Notes: a model not told the origin generated them from the sequence alone. A stretch of 64,000 nt of DNA from S5-327 sp965200975 (GCA_965200975.1 OZ241740.1:1860001-1924000); one strand, 5' to 3'; counted from the first letter of the stretch, positions 43,434-52,893 are shown. Numbers and translations: made by a program.

Positions 43434-44139
43434 CCGACCGTCCGAACGCAGCCTGGCCGCGCTCGAACGGAAGCTCGGCGTGAGGTTCAGGGAGCGGGAG
43501 CTGCTGCGCGAAGCAGTAACGCACCGCTCCTACCTCAACGAGCAGCCCGACCGCGCGCGCATCAGCTACGACCGCCTCGAGTACCTCGGCGACGCCTTCC
43601 TCGGGTGGGTCGTCGCCGGCGAACTGTTCGCGCGCTACCCCGGCTTCGGCGAGGGAGTCCTCACCCGCGCCCGCGCCGCCCTCGTGCAAGGCCCGGCCCT
43701 CGCAGCCGTCGCCGACTCGCTCGGCCTCGGCCCGCACCTCATCCTTGGGCTCGGGGAAGACGCAGGAGGCGGACGTCGCCGCCCCCGCACGCTGGCGGCG
43801 GCGCTCGAAGCCGTGATCGGCGCCGTGCTGGTCGACCGCGGCGAGCGGCGCGCCCGCGCGCTCGTCCTCTCGTGGCTTGGGGAGCAGCTCGACGCCATCG
43901 GCCCGGACGGCCCCGCGCCCGACGCCAAGAGCGCGCTGCAAGAGCAGCTGCAGCGCAGCGGACGCCCCCTGCCCGTCTACCGCATCGCCGGCGAATCGGG
44001 CCCTCCCCACGCCCGGACGTTCACCGTGCGCGCCGAAGTCGACGGCGAAACAATCGGCGAAGGCGCCGGCCCCAGCAAATCCGCCGCCGAACAAAACGCC
44101 GCCCAAACCGCCCTCCAAACCCTCCGCCACGACGCCTAA
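43426..44139 (+). CDS. rnc: Ribonuclease III
   Basis: 237 residues: an N-terminal RNase III domain (RLEYLGDAFLGW signature; YPGFGEGVLTRARAAL) and a C-terminal double-stranded RNA-binding domain (DAKSALQEQLQRSG ... GPSKSAAEQNAAQTALQ in outline). It cuts dsRNA in rRNA maturation and regulation. The second catalytic block reads LAAALEAVIGA where the family normally has LADxxEAxIGA, so one metal-binding Asp is replaced by Ala; the Glu is kept. TTG start at 43426 inside the preceding gene's end, with AAGGGAG. Confidence 0.92.
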   Translation: MTSRPSERSLAALERKLGVRFRERELLREAVTHRSYLNEQPDRARISYDRLEYLGDAFLGWVVAGELFARYPGFGEGVLTRARAALVQGPALAAVADSLGLGPHLILGLGEDAGGGRRRPRTLAAALEAVIGAVLVDRGERRARALVLSWLGEQLDAIGPDGPAPDAKSALQEQLQRSGRPLPVYRIAGESGPPHARTFTVRAEVDGETIGEGAGPSKSAAEQNAAQTALQTLRHDA

Positions 44140-44159
44140 GCGCCGCGCTGCCCCCAGCG

Positions 44160-44870
44160 GCGGCTGCCCTCCGGCCGCCAGGGGGTGTTGCGCGAGAGGG
44201 GCGGCTGCCTTCCGGCTGCCAGGGGGTCTGGGGGAGCGGACGCTCTCCCAGCGCTACGACGCAGGGGCGAACACCTATCGCATGGGCGGCGCCGCGGGAG
44301 GGGTGGCTGCCCCCCGACGCATGAGCGCTGCGCCCCCTCCATCCCGACGCATGATCTCTGCCGCACTCCCGGGAGAGAGTCCTCTCCCCCGGACCCCCTC
44401 GCAATCCCCCACCTCCGGCGGCGAACGCCTATCGCATGGGCGGCGTCGCGGGAGGGAGGGCTGCCGCCAGAGCGGCGCCTGCCCAGCGGCTGCCAGGGGG
44501 TCTGGGGGAGCGAACGCTCTCCCAGCGCTACGACGCAGCGGCGAACGCCAATTGCATGGGCGGCGCCGCGGGAGGGGCGACACGCAGAGAGCGGCGCTGC
44601 CTTCCGGCTGCCAGGGGGTCTGGGGGAGCGGACGCTCTCCCAGCGCTACGACGCAGTGGCGAACGCCTACTGCATGAGCGCTGCCGCGGGAGGGGTGGCT
44701 GCCCCCCCGGCTGCCGCGCCGCCGCCGCCTGCATGAGCGCTGCGCTGCCGCCCCCTCGCAGACATGCCTGAGCGTTGCCGTGCTTGCAATTGGTGTTCGC
44801 GGCTGTGGCGGTGCAGCTGGGAGAGCGTCCGCTCCCCCCAGACCCCCTGGCAGCCAAGGGGCAGCCGCCA
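44160..44870. repeat. Large dispersed-repeat cluster between rnc and the 44.9-kb gene
   Basis: Reverse-oriented copies start at about 44213, 44487 and 44606 (each with AGGGGGTCTGGGGGAGCG then ACGCTCTCCCAGCG and a GCGAAC...ATGGGCGGC tail). A forward GGGAGAGAGT variant lies at 44371 and a forward full copy at 44819. Together they fill the 44140-44932 gap; apparent long open frames there are repeat-encoded Ala/Gly/Pro/Arg strings and not genes. Confidence 0.85.
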
Positions 44871-44873
44871 GCG

Positions 44874-44904
44874 AAAGGGGGGAGCGCTTGGCGCTCCCCC
44901 CTTT
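44874..44904 (-). terminator. Bidirectional intrinsic terminator
   Basis: A perfect 14-bp inverted repeat (44874-44887 with 44891-44904) with a TTG loop and AAA/TTT outer pairs. It lies 29 bp beyond the stop of the minus-strand gene at 44933. Confidence 0.75.
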
Positions 44905-44932
44905 GTAGGTGGCTGGTTTTGCGGGTTGACGG

Positions 44933-46177
44933 TTAGTTGACTGAGGCGGAGAGGCGGTTGCCGCCGCTTACTCGCCAGGTTATCGATACGTCGTCCCAGC
45001 CTTCGCGGCTGAAGGTCATCGTGCGGGGGTTGCTCCGCCAGACGCCCTTGTCGAACGATACGCCGTCGCCAAGCGTCAGGCTACTCGGCTGGTACGACGG
45101 CTTGCGGCTCCAGATCCGCAGACGCACGCTCGCCTCCTCGCCGTCGGAGTAGCTGACCGTAACGTCTCTCCCGCTGATCGAGGCGTCAACCGACGGCTCA
45201 GGCGTGGGCGGCGCCGACGGCTCATCCTCCGGCTCTTCGCCCGTGAGGTCGTACATCCAGTACGCCCTGAAACTGCCGAGCGCGCCCGCAACCCGCCGCA
45301 CCGACTCGCTGCTGTCGCTCGCAAATGCCGTCCGCGTCCCAAACGCGCTGGCGGTGATAGGAGGCTGGCCGCCGGAAAGAATCGAGACCGGCGCGTCGAT
45401 TACGTTCTCTTCGTAGTGGTCCAACATGTTGCTCACGTCGGCGTGGCAGCGATTCTGATCCTTTGCGTGGACGCGGTACTGGGTGGTCTTACGATGCGTA
45501 CCTTCGCCGTCGACATGCACGGTGAAGAGGCAGTACTCGTGATCGTTGCCGCCGTCACTGGCCGGAATGTTAACTGCGACAGCGAGGAAGAGAAAACGCA
45601 TGTCCGGGTGGTCGGAGCGGGAGGAGCGAATATTGCCGCCGAAGGCCATCACACCCTCTATCGCGGCTATTGCTTCCTTCTCATCATCAGTTGCAGTTGG
45701 GCTATCTTTGCCTCTGAGGTCGTTTATCTCGTGTACAAACCCGTTGGGCGCATTCACGCACGTGTAGTTGAGGTCTTCTTCCCTGGCATTCACATCGTTA
45801 TCGGCAGGCCTGGAGCACTCCAGGTAGTCGTAGAGCCCATTGAATGCATTGTTACCGCTGACGCCAAACTTGATCGTGTCCAGCTTCCGCACTGCCTCGC
45901 GAAGTTCGGGAGCGCGGTAGCCAATGAGGCTGTAGAGGTTTGTTGTTTCCGTATTCTCCGGATCAGCTTCAGTCGGAGCGGGCTTCTCGTACGTCCCGCT
46001 GATGTATTTACAGTACCGGACGGGGTCAAGGGATTGGTTAGTCGGGTACGTCCAGTATCTGTTCGAGGTATCAGGCGTGTTTGGGGGAGCGCTCGTGTCC
46101 TTGATGCACCCGGGGACGTCGTCGAGTGTCTGCGCAGCAGATGAGGAGGAGGGGGGCGGCGCAGGCGGCGGACGGCG
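44933..46177 (-). CDS. Uncharacterised secreted-type protein, start not identifiable
   Basis: The frame is open from the TAA that ends the upstream gene (46178-46180) to a stop at 44933 (414 codons). It looks coding throughout: a Pro/Ser-rich lead, then RYWTYPTNQSLDPVRYC, NLYSLIGYRAPELREAV, SGNNAFNGLYDYLEC, and a C-terminal beta-rich domain after a Pro/Glu linker. There is no in-frame ATG, GTG or TTG before GTG 45892. Translation either starts at a rare codon, or a 5' part has been lost or frameshifted. The region is less GC-rich than its neighbours. Family unknown. Confidence 0.55.
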   Translation of the reverse strand, partial: RRPPPAPPPSSSSAAQTLDDVPGCIKDTSAPPNTPDTSNRYWTYPTNQSLDPVRYCKYISGTYEKPAPTEADPENTETTNLYSLIGYRAPELREAVRKLDTIKFGVSGNNAFNGLYDYLECSRPADNDVNAREEDLNYTCVNAPNGFVHEINDLRGKDSPTATDDEKEAIAAIEGVMAFGGNIRSSRSDHPDMRFLFLAVAVNIPASDGGNDHEYCLFTVHVDGEGTHRKTTQYRVHAKDQNRCHADVSNMLDHYEENVIDAPVSILSGGQPPITASAFGTRTAFASDSSESVRRVAGALGSFRAYWMYDLTGEEPEDEPSAPPTPEPSVDASISGRDVTVSYSDGEEASVRLRIWSRKPSYQPSSLTLGDGVSFDKGVWRSNPRTMTFSREGWDDVSITWRVSGGNRLSASVN

Positions 46178-48226
46178 TTACGAACCGGGAGGCGACGCCC
46201 GCAACGCCGCGCAGCCCGGCGCAAGCCCTGCAAGGTCGCTCCGCACGTACACTACCCCGAACGCCGACTGCATCGCGCTGTCGAACTCGCGATCGATGAA
46301 GTAGTCGAGCGCAACGCCCCATCCCTCCCGCGAAAGCGCGCCCGAGAGCACCGCCGAAAGCGTCAGCCTGTTGTAGGCGTAGTTGGGGAACCACCAGAGA
46401 TGGCGCAGCTCCCCTACCCGCTCGAACCCCTCGAGGCCGGCGGCGCTCCCCGCCTCGACCGCCCGGCTCATCATCGCGACCTCGAAGCTGTCGGCGGCGC
46501 CCGACTCCGCGTCGAGCGGCGCCTCGCGCAGGTTCTGATACGTCGTCCACGGGTAGTCCCGCAGATACCACCGCCACTGCCACACGAAGGTGTCGGACTC
46601 GTCGACGAGGATACGCAAGCCGTCTCTCCCGAGGCCCGACTCCCCGGCGAGCCGCGCGATGCACTCCGCCGCGTACTTGGTCTCCTGCCCCGTCTGCGAG
46701 TAGACGAGCAGCTCGCGCGGGCGCTCGAATCCCTCGTACGAGTAGCTCGCCCGCACGGCGACCGCCGCCGTACCGACGGCGGCGAGCGCGAGCGCTCCGA
46801 GCGCGATCCACGCCGGCAGCCGGGCGCCGAACGCCCGCCCCCGCGCTTGCCCGTCCGGGCGCGGCGGCGCGGCGGCGCGCTCCAGCAGCAGGCCGACCGT
46901 CCGCCCCGCGACGACTGCGAGCGGCAGCGTGATGCCGACCAGCAGCCACGGCATGCGCTCCCCCGCAATCGTGAACAGCGCAAAGGCGAGCGCAGCCCAA
47001 CCGACGATGAAGCGGTCGAACGCCTCCCGGCTGCGGGCGAGCAGCCAGGCGCTGCCCGCAATCGCCGGGACGACGACGAGGAATTCGTACGTCGCAAGGC
47101 CGAGCACGTAGTAGTGCATCGGCTGGTTCGCGCGCTCCACTCCCTGCTGCGCCATCCAGTAGCCCAGCGACCCCCAGAGGCCGGTGAAGAACCCCTGCCA
47201 GTTGGTGAACATACTCGTAAAGAGCGGCAGCCACACGGCGATGAACGCCGCAGCCAGCAGCGGCCACCTCCGCCGGTCCCAGCTGCGTCCGACCATCACG
47301 GCGATCGCGCCGCACGCCAGCACGAGGAACGCGGCGATGAAGAGCGCGCCATCGGCAGGCGCGCCCGTCTCCGCCGCCGCGCGCGCAAGCTCGCCCGACC
47401 GCACCCGCGGGTCGTTCGGGTCGGGGTTCACCAGCACGATCCCCAGCACTCCCTGCGCGAGGCCGACGAGCGGAGCGAAGAGGGGCAACGTCAGGGTGCC
47501 GAGCACGACGAACAGGTCGCCCTCCGGCCCGACGTTCGACAGCCGGCGTTTGCTCTTCGCCCACTCCCAGAGCGCGGGCGCCGCCACGATCAGCAGGAAG
47601 AGCCCGAACGTCCCCGCCAGCAGATAGGCGCTCTCTTTCGTCGAGAACGCGAACGCCCACAGCACGGCCCAGGCGAACAGCAGCCACGTGCGCGGACGCT
47701 CGCGGTAGCGGAATATCACCGCCGCCAGCGCCAGCGCCCACACCGCCATATAGATGTCGTTCCGCATAAACCGCCCAAAGTAGAGCAGCGACGGCGAAAC
47801 GAGCAGGAACGCCGCAGTCGCGAGCGCTCCGTAGCGCCCGAGCTCGCGGCGGAGCGCGTACGGCAGGCCCACCAGCGCGACGCCGAACAGGGCCGGGAGC
47901 AGCCGGGCCGTGAGGTCGCTCGCGCCGAGGAGCGAGTACGTGGCCGCTCCCGCGTGATAGAGGAACGGCCCGTGCGTGAGCGGCGTGTGCGAGTAGCCGA
48001 TCCCCTCCGCGAACCGCCACGAGTACCACGCATGCAGAATTTCGTCGTAGTGCAGCGAGCGGCCTCCGAGGTCCCACAGCCGCGTGGCGAGCGCGACGGC
48101 GATGAGCGCAACGTACGCCCACGCCTCGCGCGTCCGGGGCCAATGGGGGCGCGGCAGCTCCACGCTCCCGGCAGCCTGCTTCACGCGCCGCCCGATTCCC
48201 GTCTGCGTCAGCCGCGTCAGCCGCAT
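46178..48226 (-). CDS. Agl23-like (TIGR03663) GT39-type membrane glycosyltransferase
   Basis: 682-residue polytopic protein. The N-terminal part is GT-C-like: a first helix, then LHYDEILHAWYSW with the Asp-Glu pair in the first outer loop, and GPFLYHAGAATYSLLG. About twelve hydrophobic segments follow, then a C-terminal soluble domain (about residues 515-680). This resembles the flippase-associated Agl23/TIGR03663 family. Its ATG overlaps the stop of the DUF2298 gene (TGATG), the usual partner, suggesting joint action in surface glycan transfer (inference). Confidence 0.82.
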   Translation of the reverse strand: MRLTRLTQTGIGRRVKQAAGSVELPRPHWPRTREAWAYVALIAVALATRLWDLGGRSLHYDEILHAWYSWRFAEGIGYSHTPLTHGPFLYHAGAATYSLLGASDLTARLLPALFGVALVGLPYALRRELGRYGALATAAFLLVSPSLLYFGRFMRNDIYMAVWALALAAVIFRYRERPRTWLLFAWAVLWAFAFSTKESAYLLAGTFGLFLLIVAAPALWEWAKSKRRLSNVGPEGDLFVVLGTLTLPLFAPLVGLAQGVLGIVLVNPDPNDPRVRSGELARAAAETGAPADGALFIAAFLVLACGAIAVMVGRSWDRRRWPLLAAAFIAVWLPLFTSMFTNWQGFFTGLWGSLGYWMAQQGVERANQPMHYYVLGLATYEFLVVVPAIAGSAWLLARSREAFDRFIVGWAALAFALFTIAGERMPWLLVGITLPLAVVAGRTVGLLLERAAAPPRPDGQARGRAFGARLPAWIALGALALAAVGTAAVAVRASYSYEGFERPRELLVYSQTGQETKYAAECIARLAGESGLGRDGLRILVDESDTFVWQWRWYLRDYPWTTYQNLREAPLDAESGAADSFEVAMMSRAVEAGSAAGLEGFERVGELRHLWWFPNYAYNRLTLSAVLSGALSREGWGVALDYFIDREFDSAMQSAFGVVYVRSDLAGLAPGCAALRASPPGS

Positions 48227-51200
48227 CAGCCGCCCTTCTCCTGAGCGACGCGATGCACGCGCGCCGCGCCGGCGCCGCTCCCCGACTCGAATACGACCTC
48301 TCCGAGCCGGTCGAACTTCGCGATCCCGCTCTCGCCGTAGATCGCCCGCTCCCGCGGCCCTACGACGACGTAGTCGACGCCGTATCTGTCGAGCAGCGCC
48401 GCCGCCTCGGCGGGGTCGTCCGAGCCGTAGATAGTCCGCACGTCGTCCTGGCGGCGCCGGATCTCCTGTATATCCCTGCCCCACTGCCATTCGTGCCCGG
48501 CCCATCCGACGATCGTGGGTCGGCCGGTGGCGGAGGCGACGCGGGCCAGCTCGGGCGCCCAATCGTCGCAGCCGTCCGGGTTGGCGATGCAGGGCGCCTT
48601 TGCGCTCTCGAGCACCACGGCGTCGCGGGGGGTCTCGTCGCGCACCCACCGGATGAGCTCCGCGTCCGCGGGAGCAGTCCGTTCGAGGTAGGCGAGCCCG
48701 TCGAGGGTCGTGGCACCCGGCTCTTCCGCGCGCGACGCGACAGCCGCCAGCGAGTAGTAGCTCACCGCGGCGAACCCGAGCACGACGACCGCCCCCCACG
48801 CGACGAATCCGAGTCTGCCCGCGAGCCGCCGCTTGTCCCAGCTCGAGCCCGCCAGCCACAACCCGAACGCGCCGACCACGGCCAGCAGCGCCCACGCCTG
48901 GTAGTAGAGCTTGAACACGGTGTTCTGCCGCCGGAGGTCGCCGCCGAAGACGTCGGACACGTGAAAGAGTTCGACCCCCATAATCAGCGCGCTCGCAACT
49001 GCAAGCACGAGGAGCGCGTGCGCGTGCGCGCTCCAGCGGTTCCGCGCGGCCCCGCCGCCGGCCTGCCCCGCCGCCGGGGCGCCGTGATGCCCCAGCGTCC
49101 ACGCGCCGTAGATCGCCAGCGCGACGACCGCCGCCATCGGCGCAACGAGCAGCAGGCGGTCGATCGCCAGCAGCTCGCCGCCAACGGGGCTGCGCTCGCC
49201 GTTCATCACGCCGTCCCACACGAGTCCGCCCGCCACAATGATGCTTCCGTAGATGAGCGTGAACCGGGGGTTGTACGCAAACAGCGCCTCGTCGATCTTG
49301 GCGAACCGGAGGCCGGCCTGATGGAACGCGAACAGCAGCGCGGCCAATCCGTACACCGGCGGGCCGTACACGGGCTGCAGCCAGAAGACGACGGGAGCAA
49401 GCGCCACATACGCCGCTATGGCGAAACGCGGCAGCGACCAACTCTCCGACCTGCAGATCCGGCGCAGCACGACGAGCAGCGCCGGCGCCGCCAGGAATCC
49501 GAGGAATCCCCACACGATCAGCAGGTGCACGGGGCGCGTCATCAGCGTCTGCAGGGGCAGCACTCCGTTCACGCTGCTCTCGAAGTTCATCAGGAACGGC
49601 AGCGCGACCGCGAGGCTGCCCAGGCCGAACGCTGCAAGCCCTCCCGCCAGGCAGGTGAAGCCCGACCGGCCGGTCGTCCTCATCGTGAGCGTCCAGTTGT
49701 CGAGCACGCGATGGAACAGGAACGCGCTCCCCGGCCCGCCGCCGCCCGGAGCTCCAAGCACGACGGTGTCGCCGCTAATGGCCGCCGCGCTGCCGAACAT
49801 ACTGTTCGGCCCGGCGTCCTGCGACTGGAGCTCGGCGTGCATCTCCCAACCCTCGCCCGTGCGCCTGAACACGCACGCGCCTCCCGCGCCGGGCGCGCGG
49901 TCCCGATGCAGGTTCACTCCCGCCACAAGGTACTGCCCGTCGATCGCCACCGCGCCGCCGAACGAGGCGCCCGCGTGCGGAGGCAGCGCCGCCTCGTCGG
50001 GCTCCCATCCCGACGCGCTCCGATGGAAGACCGCCACCGCCTCGTCGGCGCCCACGGCGAGCCGCGCGCCTCTTACGGAGACGGAGCGGCCAAACCACTG
50101 CAGCCCGTGCCGCCCGGCGTCCTCCGGCGTCAGCGTCGCGCGCTCCCATGCGCCTCCGGCCCGCTCATACACGTGGGCCTCGCCGCCCTCGCGCGCCGGC
50201 AGCCCGACCGCCAGCGTCTCGTCGTCGAGCGAGACGACGACGTCGGCGGACGCGACCTCCGGGCTCAGCGGCAGCTCCGTATCGAGCAGCCACTCTCCGT
50301 GCTCCTCCCGGTAGACGTAGACCGTCTCCGTCGCGGCGACTGCGGCGAGGCCGCGCGCGACTGCTACGGCGCTGCCGAACTCGCGCGCGGGAGCGCCCTC
50401 CGGCGGCCTGAGCGTCGCGCGGTGCGCCCACGACGCTCCCCACGGATAGAAGAGGTAGACCACCCCTGTTCGGCTCGCCCGCGGCGCTCCCACGGCGACG
50501 ACGCCGTCCGCCGCCGCCACCGACGCGCCGAACTCGGCGTCAGGCCCCAGTTCGGCGGTATCGAGGACGCCTTGCTTCCGCCATTCGTCGTCGCGCATGG
50601 TGAAGAGGCGCACGCGCGGCGCTCCCACCGCCACCACGTTGCCCGCCGCAGCGACCGCGCTCCCTATCCGGACGCGGCGCCGGTCTTGCGCGCCGTTCAG
50701 CAGGATCGCCCCGCCGACGAGGGCGAGCCCCACCGGCAAGTCCCACAGGTTGATCGCTCCCAGCGACCCGACCACGACGACCATCGCGAGGAGCAGCGGC
50801 AGATTCCGCCGCAGCTCGCCGACGTCCAGCAGCCTGGGTTGGAGGTGCGTCTGCATCGCCACTCCGACCGCCAGCAGGAGGAATCCGAGCGACATTACAT
50901 GCGGATGCAGGTCGCCCAGCACGAAGCTGAACGCGGGGAATTCGGTTATCGCTCCCGGGATTATGCGCGAGGCGCGGAACCACCACCAGAACTCTTCCGG
51001 AACCCATGCAGGCGACGCGGCGGACGACGTGAGTCTGCTGACTCCGATGTACTCCCAGAAGCGCTCGCTGCCTCCGCCGGCAGTCCGCAGCAGTTCGAGC
51101 GCCCCCGCGAGGTTGCTCGCGAACAGCAGCAGGAACGCGCCGGCCAGCCCCGCGAGAACGCGCGCGTCGTGCGATCCGCGCGCCAGTCCCACCAGGTTGA

Positions 51201-51813
51201 ACGCTACCCCGAACGCCGACGCCGCAGCCACCGCGGCGGCAGTCGCCAGCCCCAGGTTGTAAGCGACCGGCGTCGCTATGCCCGTCAGCATCGCAACCGA
51301 GCCGGTCATCAGGTAGCCGAGGTAGTAGTACGACACCTCCACGCCGGCCATCCACGGGTCGGCGGGCGGGTAGTGCGGGCTCGCAATAGTCGCGTTCAGG
51401 AACATCAGGTCCATCGGCTGCTCGGTGTGGACGATCTCCGGCGACACTGCGCGGAAGAGCGTCATTCCGGCGAACACGGCGATGAGCAGGCTCTCCACCA
51501 CGACGAGGGTCGGCGCCGACGCTCTGGCGTACCGCCGCATCTCCGGGAAACGGCGCCGTCCTACGAGCCACGACAGCCCCGCGACCGCCAGCAGGCCCAG
51601 CAGCACCGTCCACCGGGAGTTCGGCAGCGTATGGCTTAGCCCGATCAGCCAGCCGGCGTACGTTACGCTCAGCAGCCCGAGCGCCTTCGAGAACGCGTAT
51701 CCCCTGTCGGGCAGGCGCGAAAAGACGCAGTACGCGAGCGGCAATGCGGCCAGCGCGTACAGCTCGATGGTCAGCAGCCACGCAAACGCTGCAATGAGAT
51801 CGGGCGTCAGCAT
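48226..51813 (-). CDS. DUF2298 (YYY-type) membrane protein with inserted FG-GAP beta-propeller
   Basis: 1195 residues. The membrane part has the chlor/Arch YYY signature (VEVSYYYLGYLMTG), FPAFSFVLGDLHPHV and INLWDLPVGLAL. At about residues 378-712 the membrane domain is interrupted by seven repeats of about 45 residues, each of the type FGASVAAADGVVAVGAP followed by a VYLFY-type strand and a Trp-ending turn. This is an FG-GAP (integrin-alpha-like) seven-bladed propeller. The membrane domain then resumes (GFTCLAGGLAAFG, LPFLMNFESSVNG). Its ATG overlaps the ftsY stop. Confidence 0.85.
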   Translation of the reverse strand: MLTPDLIAAFAWLLTIELYALAALPLAYCVFSRLPDRGYAFSKALGLLSVTYAGWLIGLSHTLPNSRWTVLLGLLAVAGLSWLVGRRRFPEMRRYARASAPTLVVVESLLIAVFAGMTLFRAVSPEIVHTEQPMDLMFLNATIASPHYPPADPWMAGVEVSYYYLGYLMTGSVAMLTGIATPVAYNLGLATAAAVAAASAFGVAFNLVGLARGSHDARVLAGLAGAFLLLFASNLAGALELLRTAGGGSERFWEYIGVSRLTSSAASPAWVPEEFWWWFRASRIIPGAITEFPAFSFVLGDLHPHVMSLGFLLLAVGVAMQTHLQPRLLDVGELRRNLPLLLAMVVVVGSLGAINLWDLPVGLALVGGAILLNGAQDRRRVRIGSAVAAAGNVVAVGAPRVRLFTMRDDEWRKQGVLDTAELGPDAEFGASVAAADGVVAVGAPRASRTGVVYLFYPWGASWAHRATLRPPEGAPAREFGSAVAVARGLAAVAATETVYVYREEHGEWLLDTELPLSPEVASADVVVSLDDETLAVGLPAREGGEAHVYERAGGAWERATLTPEDAGRHGLQWFGRSVSVRGARLAVGADEAVAVFHRSASGWEPDEAALPPHAGASFGGAVAIDGQYLVAGVNLHRDRAPGAGGACVFRRTGEGWEMHAELQSQDAGPNSMFGSAAAISGDTVVLGAPGGGGPGSAFLFHRVLDNWTLTMRTTGRSGFTCLAGGLAAFGLGSLAVALPFLMNFESSVNGVLPLQTLMTRPVHLLIVWGFLGFLAAPALLVVLRRICRSESWSLPRFAIAAYVALAPVVFWLQPVYGPPVYGLAALLFAFHQAGLRFAKIDEALFAYNPRFTLIYGSIIVAGGLVWDGVMNGERSPVGGELLAIDRLLLVAPMAAVVALAIYGAWTLGHHGAPAAGQAGGGAARNRWSAHAHALLVLAVASALIMGVELFHVSDVFGGDLRRQNTVFKLYYQAWALLAVVGAFGLWLAGSSWDKRRLAGRLGFVAWGAVVVLGFAAVSYYSLAAVASRAEEPGATTLDGLAYLERTAPADAELIRWVRDETPRDAVVLESAKAPCIANPDGCDDWAPELARVASATGRPTIVGWAGHEWQWGRDIQEIRRRQDDVRTIYGSDDPAEAAALLDRYGVDYVVVGPRERAIYGESGIAKFDRLGEVVFESGSGAGAARVHRVAQEKGG

Positions 51814-52769
51814 TTCGGCGGCTCGTCGCCAAACAGCGCGTCAACGAAATCGTCGGTGTCGAACAGCGAGAGGTCGTCGACCCCCTCGCCGGAGCCGATG
51901 AACACGACCGGGAGCCGCAAGTCCTGCGCAATGGCTACGGTGACGCCTCCCTTGGCCGTGCCGTCCAGCTTGGCGAGGAGCACGCCGTCGACGCCGACAG
52001 CCTCCTGAAACACGCGCGCCTGCTCCAGACCGTTGCGTCCCGTCGTCGCGTCGATCACCAGCAGCGTCTGCTGCGGCGCGCCCTCCGCCTGGCGCTCGAA
52101 CACGCGCCGGACTTTGCGCAACTCTTCGATGAGCGGCGCCTTATTGTGGAGCCGCCCCGCCGTATCGAAGATCAGCACGTCCGCTCCGCGGGCGGCAGCC
52201 GCCTGATACGCGTCGAACGCCACCGCTCCGGGGTCCGATCCCTGCTGATGCGCGACGATGTCGACGTCGAGCCGCCCTCCCCACACCTTCAGCTGATCGA
52301 TCGCCGCGGCGCGGAACGTGTCGCCTGCGCCAATGAGCACCGACTTGCCAAGCCGCTGATAGTGCGCGGTCAGCTTGGCGATGCTCGTCGTCTTCCCCAC
52401 GCCGTTGACGCCTACCACCATCAGCACGAACGGCTTGGCGGCCAAGTCTTCCCGGTCGTACCAGTCCCAAATGGTCGTGTCCGCCGGGTCGAGCAGAACA
52501 GCCAGCTCTTCCTTGAACAGCTCGGGCGCGTCGGCGGGGTTGCTGATCCCCTCATCCCGAACGCGCTGCCGCACGCGGTTCACCAGCGCGAGCGAGGCAT
52601 CGACGCCGACGTCAGCGGAGATGAGGGCGTCTTCGAGGCTCTCCCAGAGGGACTCGTCGGAGAGAACCGCGCCCTGAAACAGGCTGCTCAGCCCGCCGCC
52701 CCATCCGGCGCGCGTTCGCGCCAGCGCGCCGGATGTCTTCTCTTTACGGCGGAAGAAGCGGAAGACCAA
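51807..52769 (-). CDS. ftsY: Signal recognition particle receptor FtsY
   Basis: 320-residue SRP GTPase with a short N-terminus (no long acidic A domain), an NG domain with the GVNGVGKTTS P-loop, DTFRAAAIDQLKVW, DTAGRLHNK, and TTGRNGLEQA/AKLDGTAKGG. It receives ribosome-SRP complexes at the membrane. It is the first gene of a minus-strand operon with the two large membrane proteins, with a 7-bp overlap to the next gene. Confidence 0.95.
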   Translation of the reverse strand: MVFRFFRRKEKTSGALARTRAGWGGGLSSLFQGAVLSDESLWESLEDALISADVGVDASLALVNRVRQRVRDEGISNPADAPELFKEELAVLLDPADTTIWDWYDREDLAAKPFVLMVVGVNGVGKTTSIAKLTAHYQRLGKSVLIGAGDTFRAAAIDQLKVWGGRLDVDIVAHQQGSDPGAVAFDAYQAAAARGADVLIFDTAGRLHNKAPLIEELRKVRRVFERQAEGAPQQTLLVIDATTGRNGLEQARVFQEAVGVDGVLLAKLDGTAKGGVTVAIAQDLRLPVVFIGSGEGVDDLSLFDTDDFVDALFGDEPPKC

Positions 52770-52893
52770 CGTTGAACGCCCCTCGTCAGCGCGCCGCGGG
52801 CCCGCGCGCCTGCATGCTACCTTGCGCGCGCCGCGCCCTCAAGCCGCACGCAGGCTGTTTCCCTGTCCAAGCCCCCTCGTCGGGCGCGAGGGA

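Noticed and set aside
44160..44860. Several 60-180-codon open frames in the repeat cluster
   Set aside because: They encode Ala/Gly/Pro/Arg strings from the repeats, in all frames of both strands.
46071..48143. 690-codon minus-strand open frame
   Set aside because: A different frame of the Agl23-like gene; Arg/Ala-rich, no domain. Only its last part was considered as a possible lost signal peptide for the next gene.
48253..51639. 1128-codon plus-strand open frame
   Set aside because: Antisense shadow of the DUF2298 gene, with Arg/His/Pro/Gln-rich composition and no motifs.
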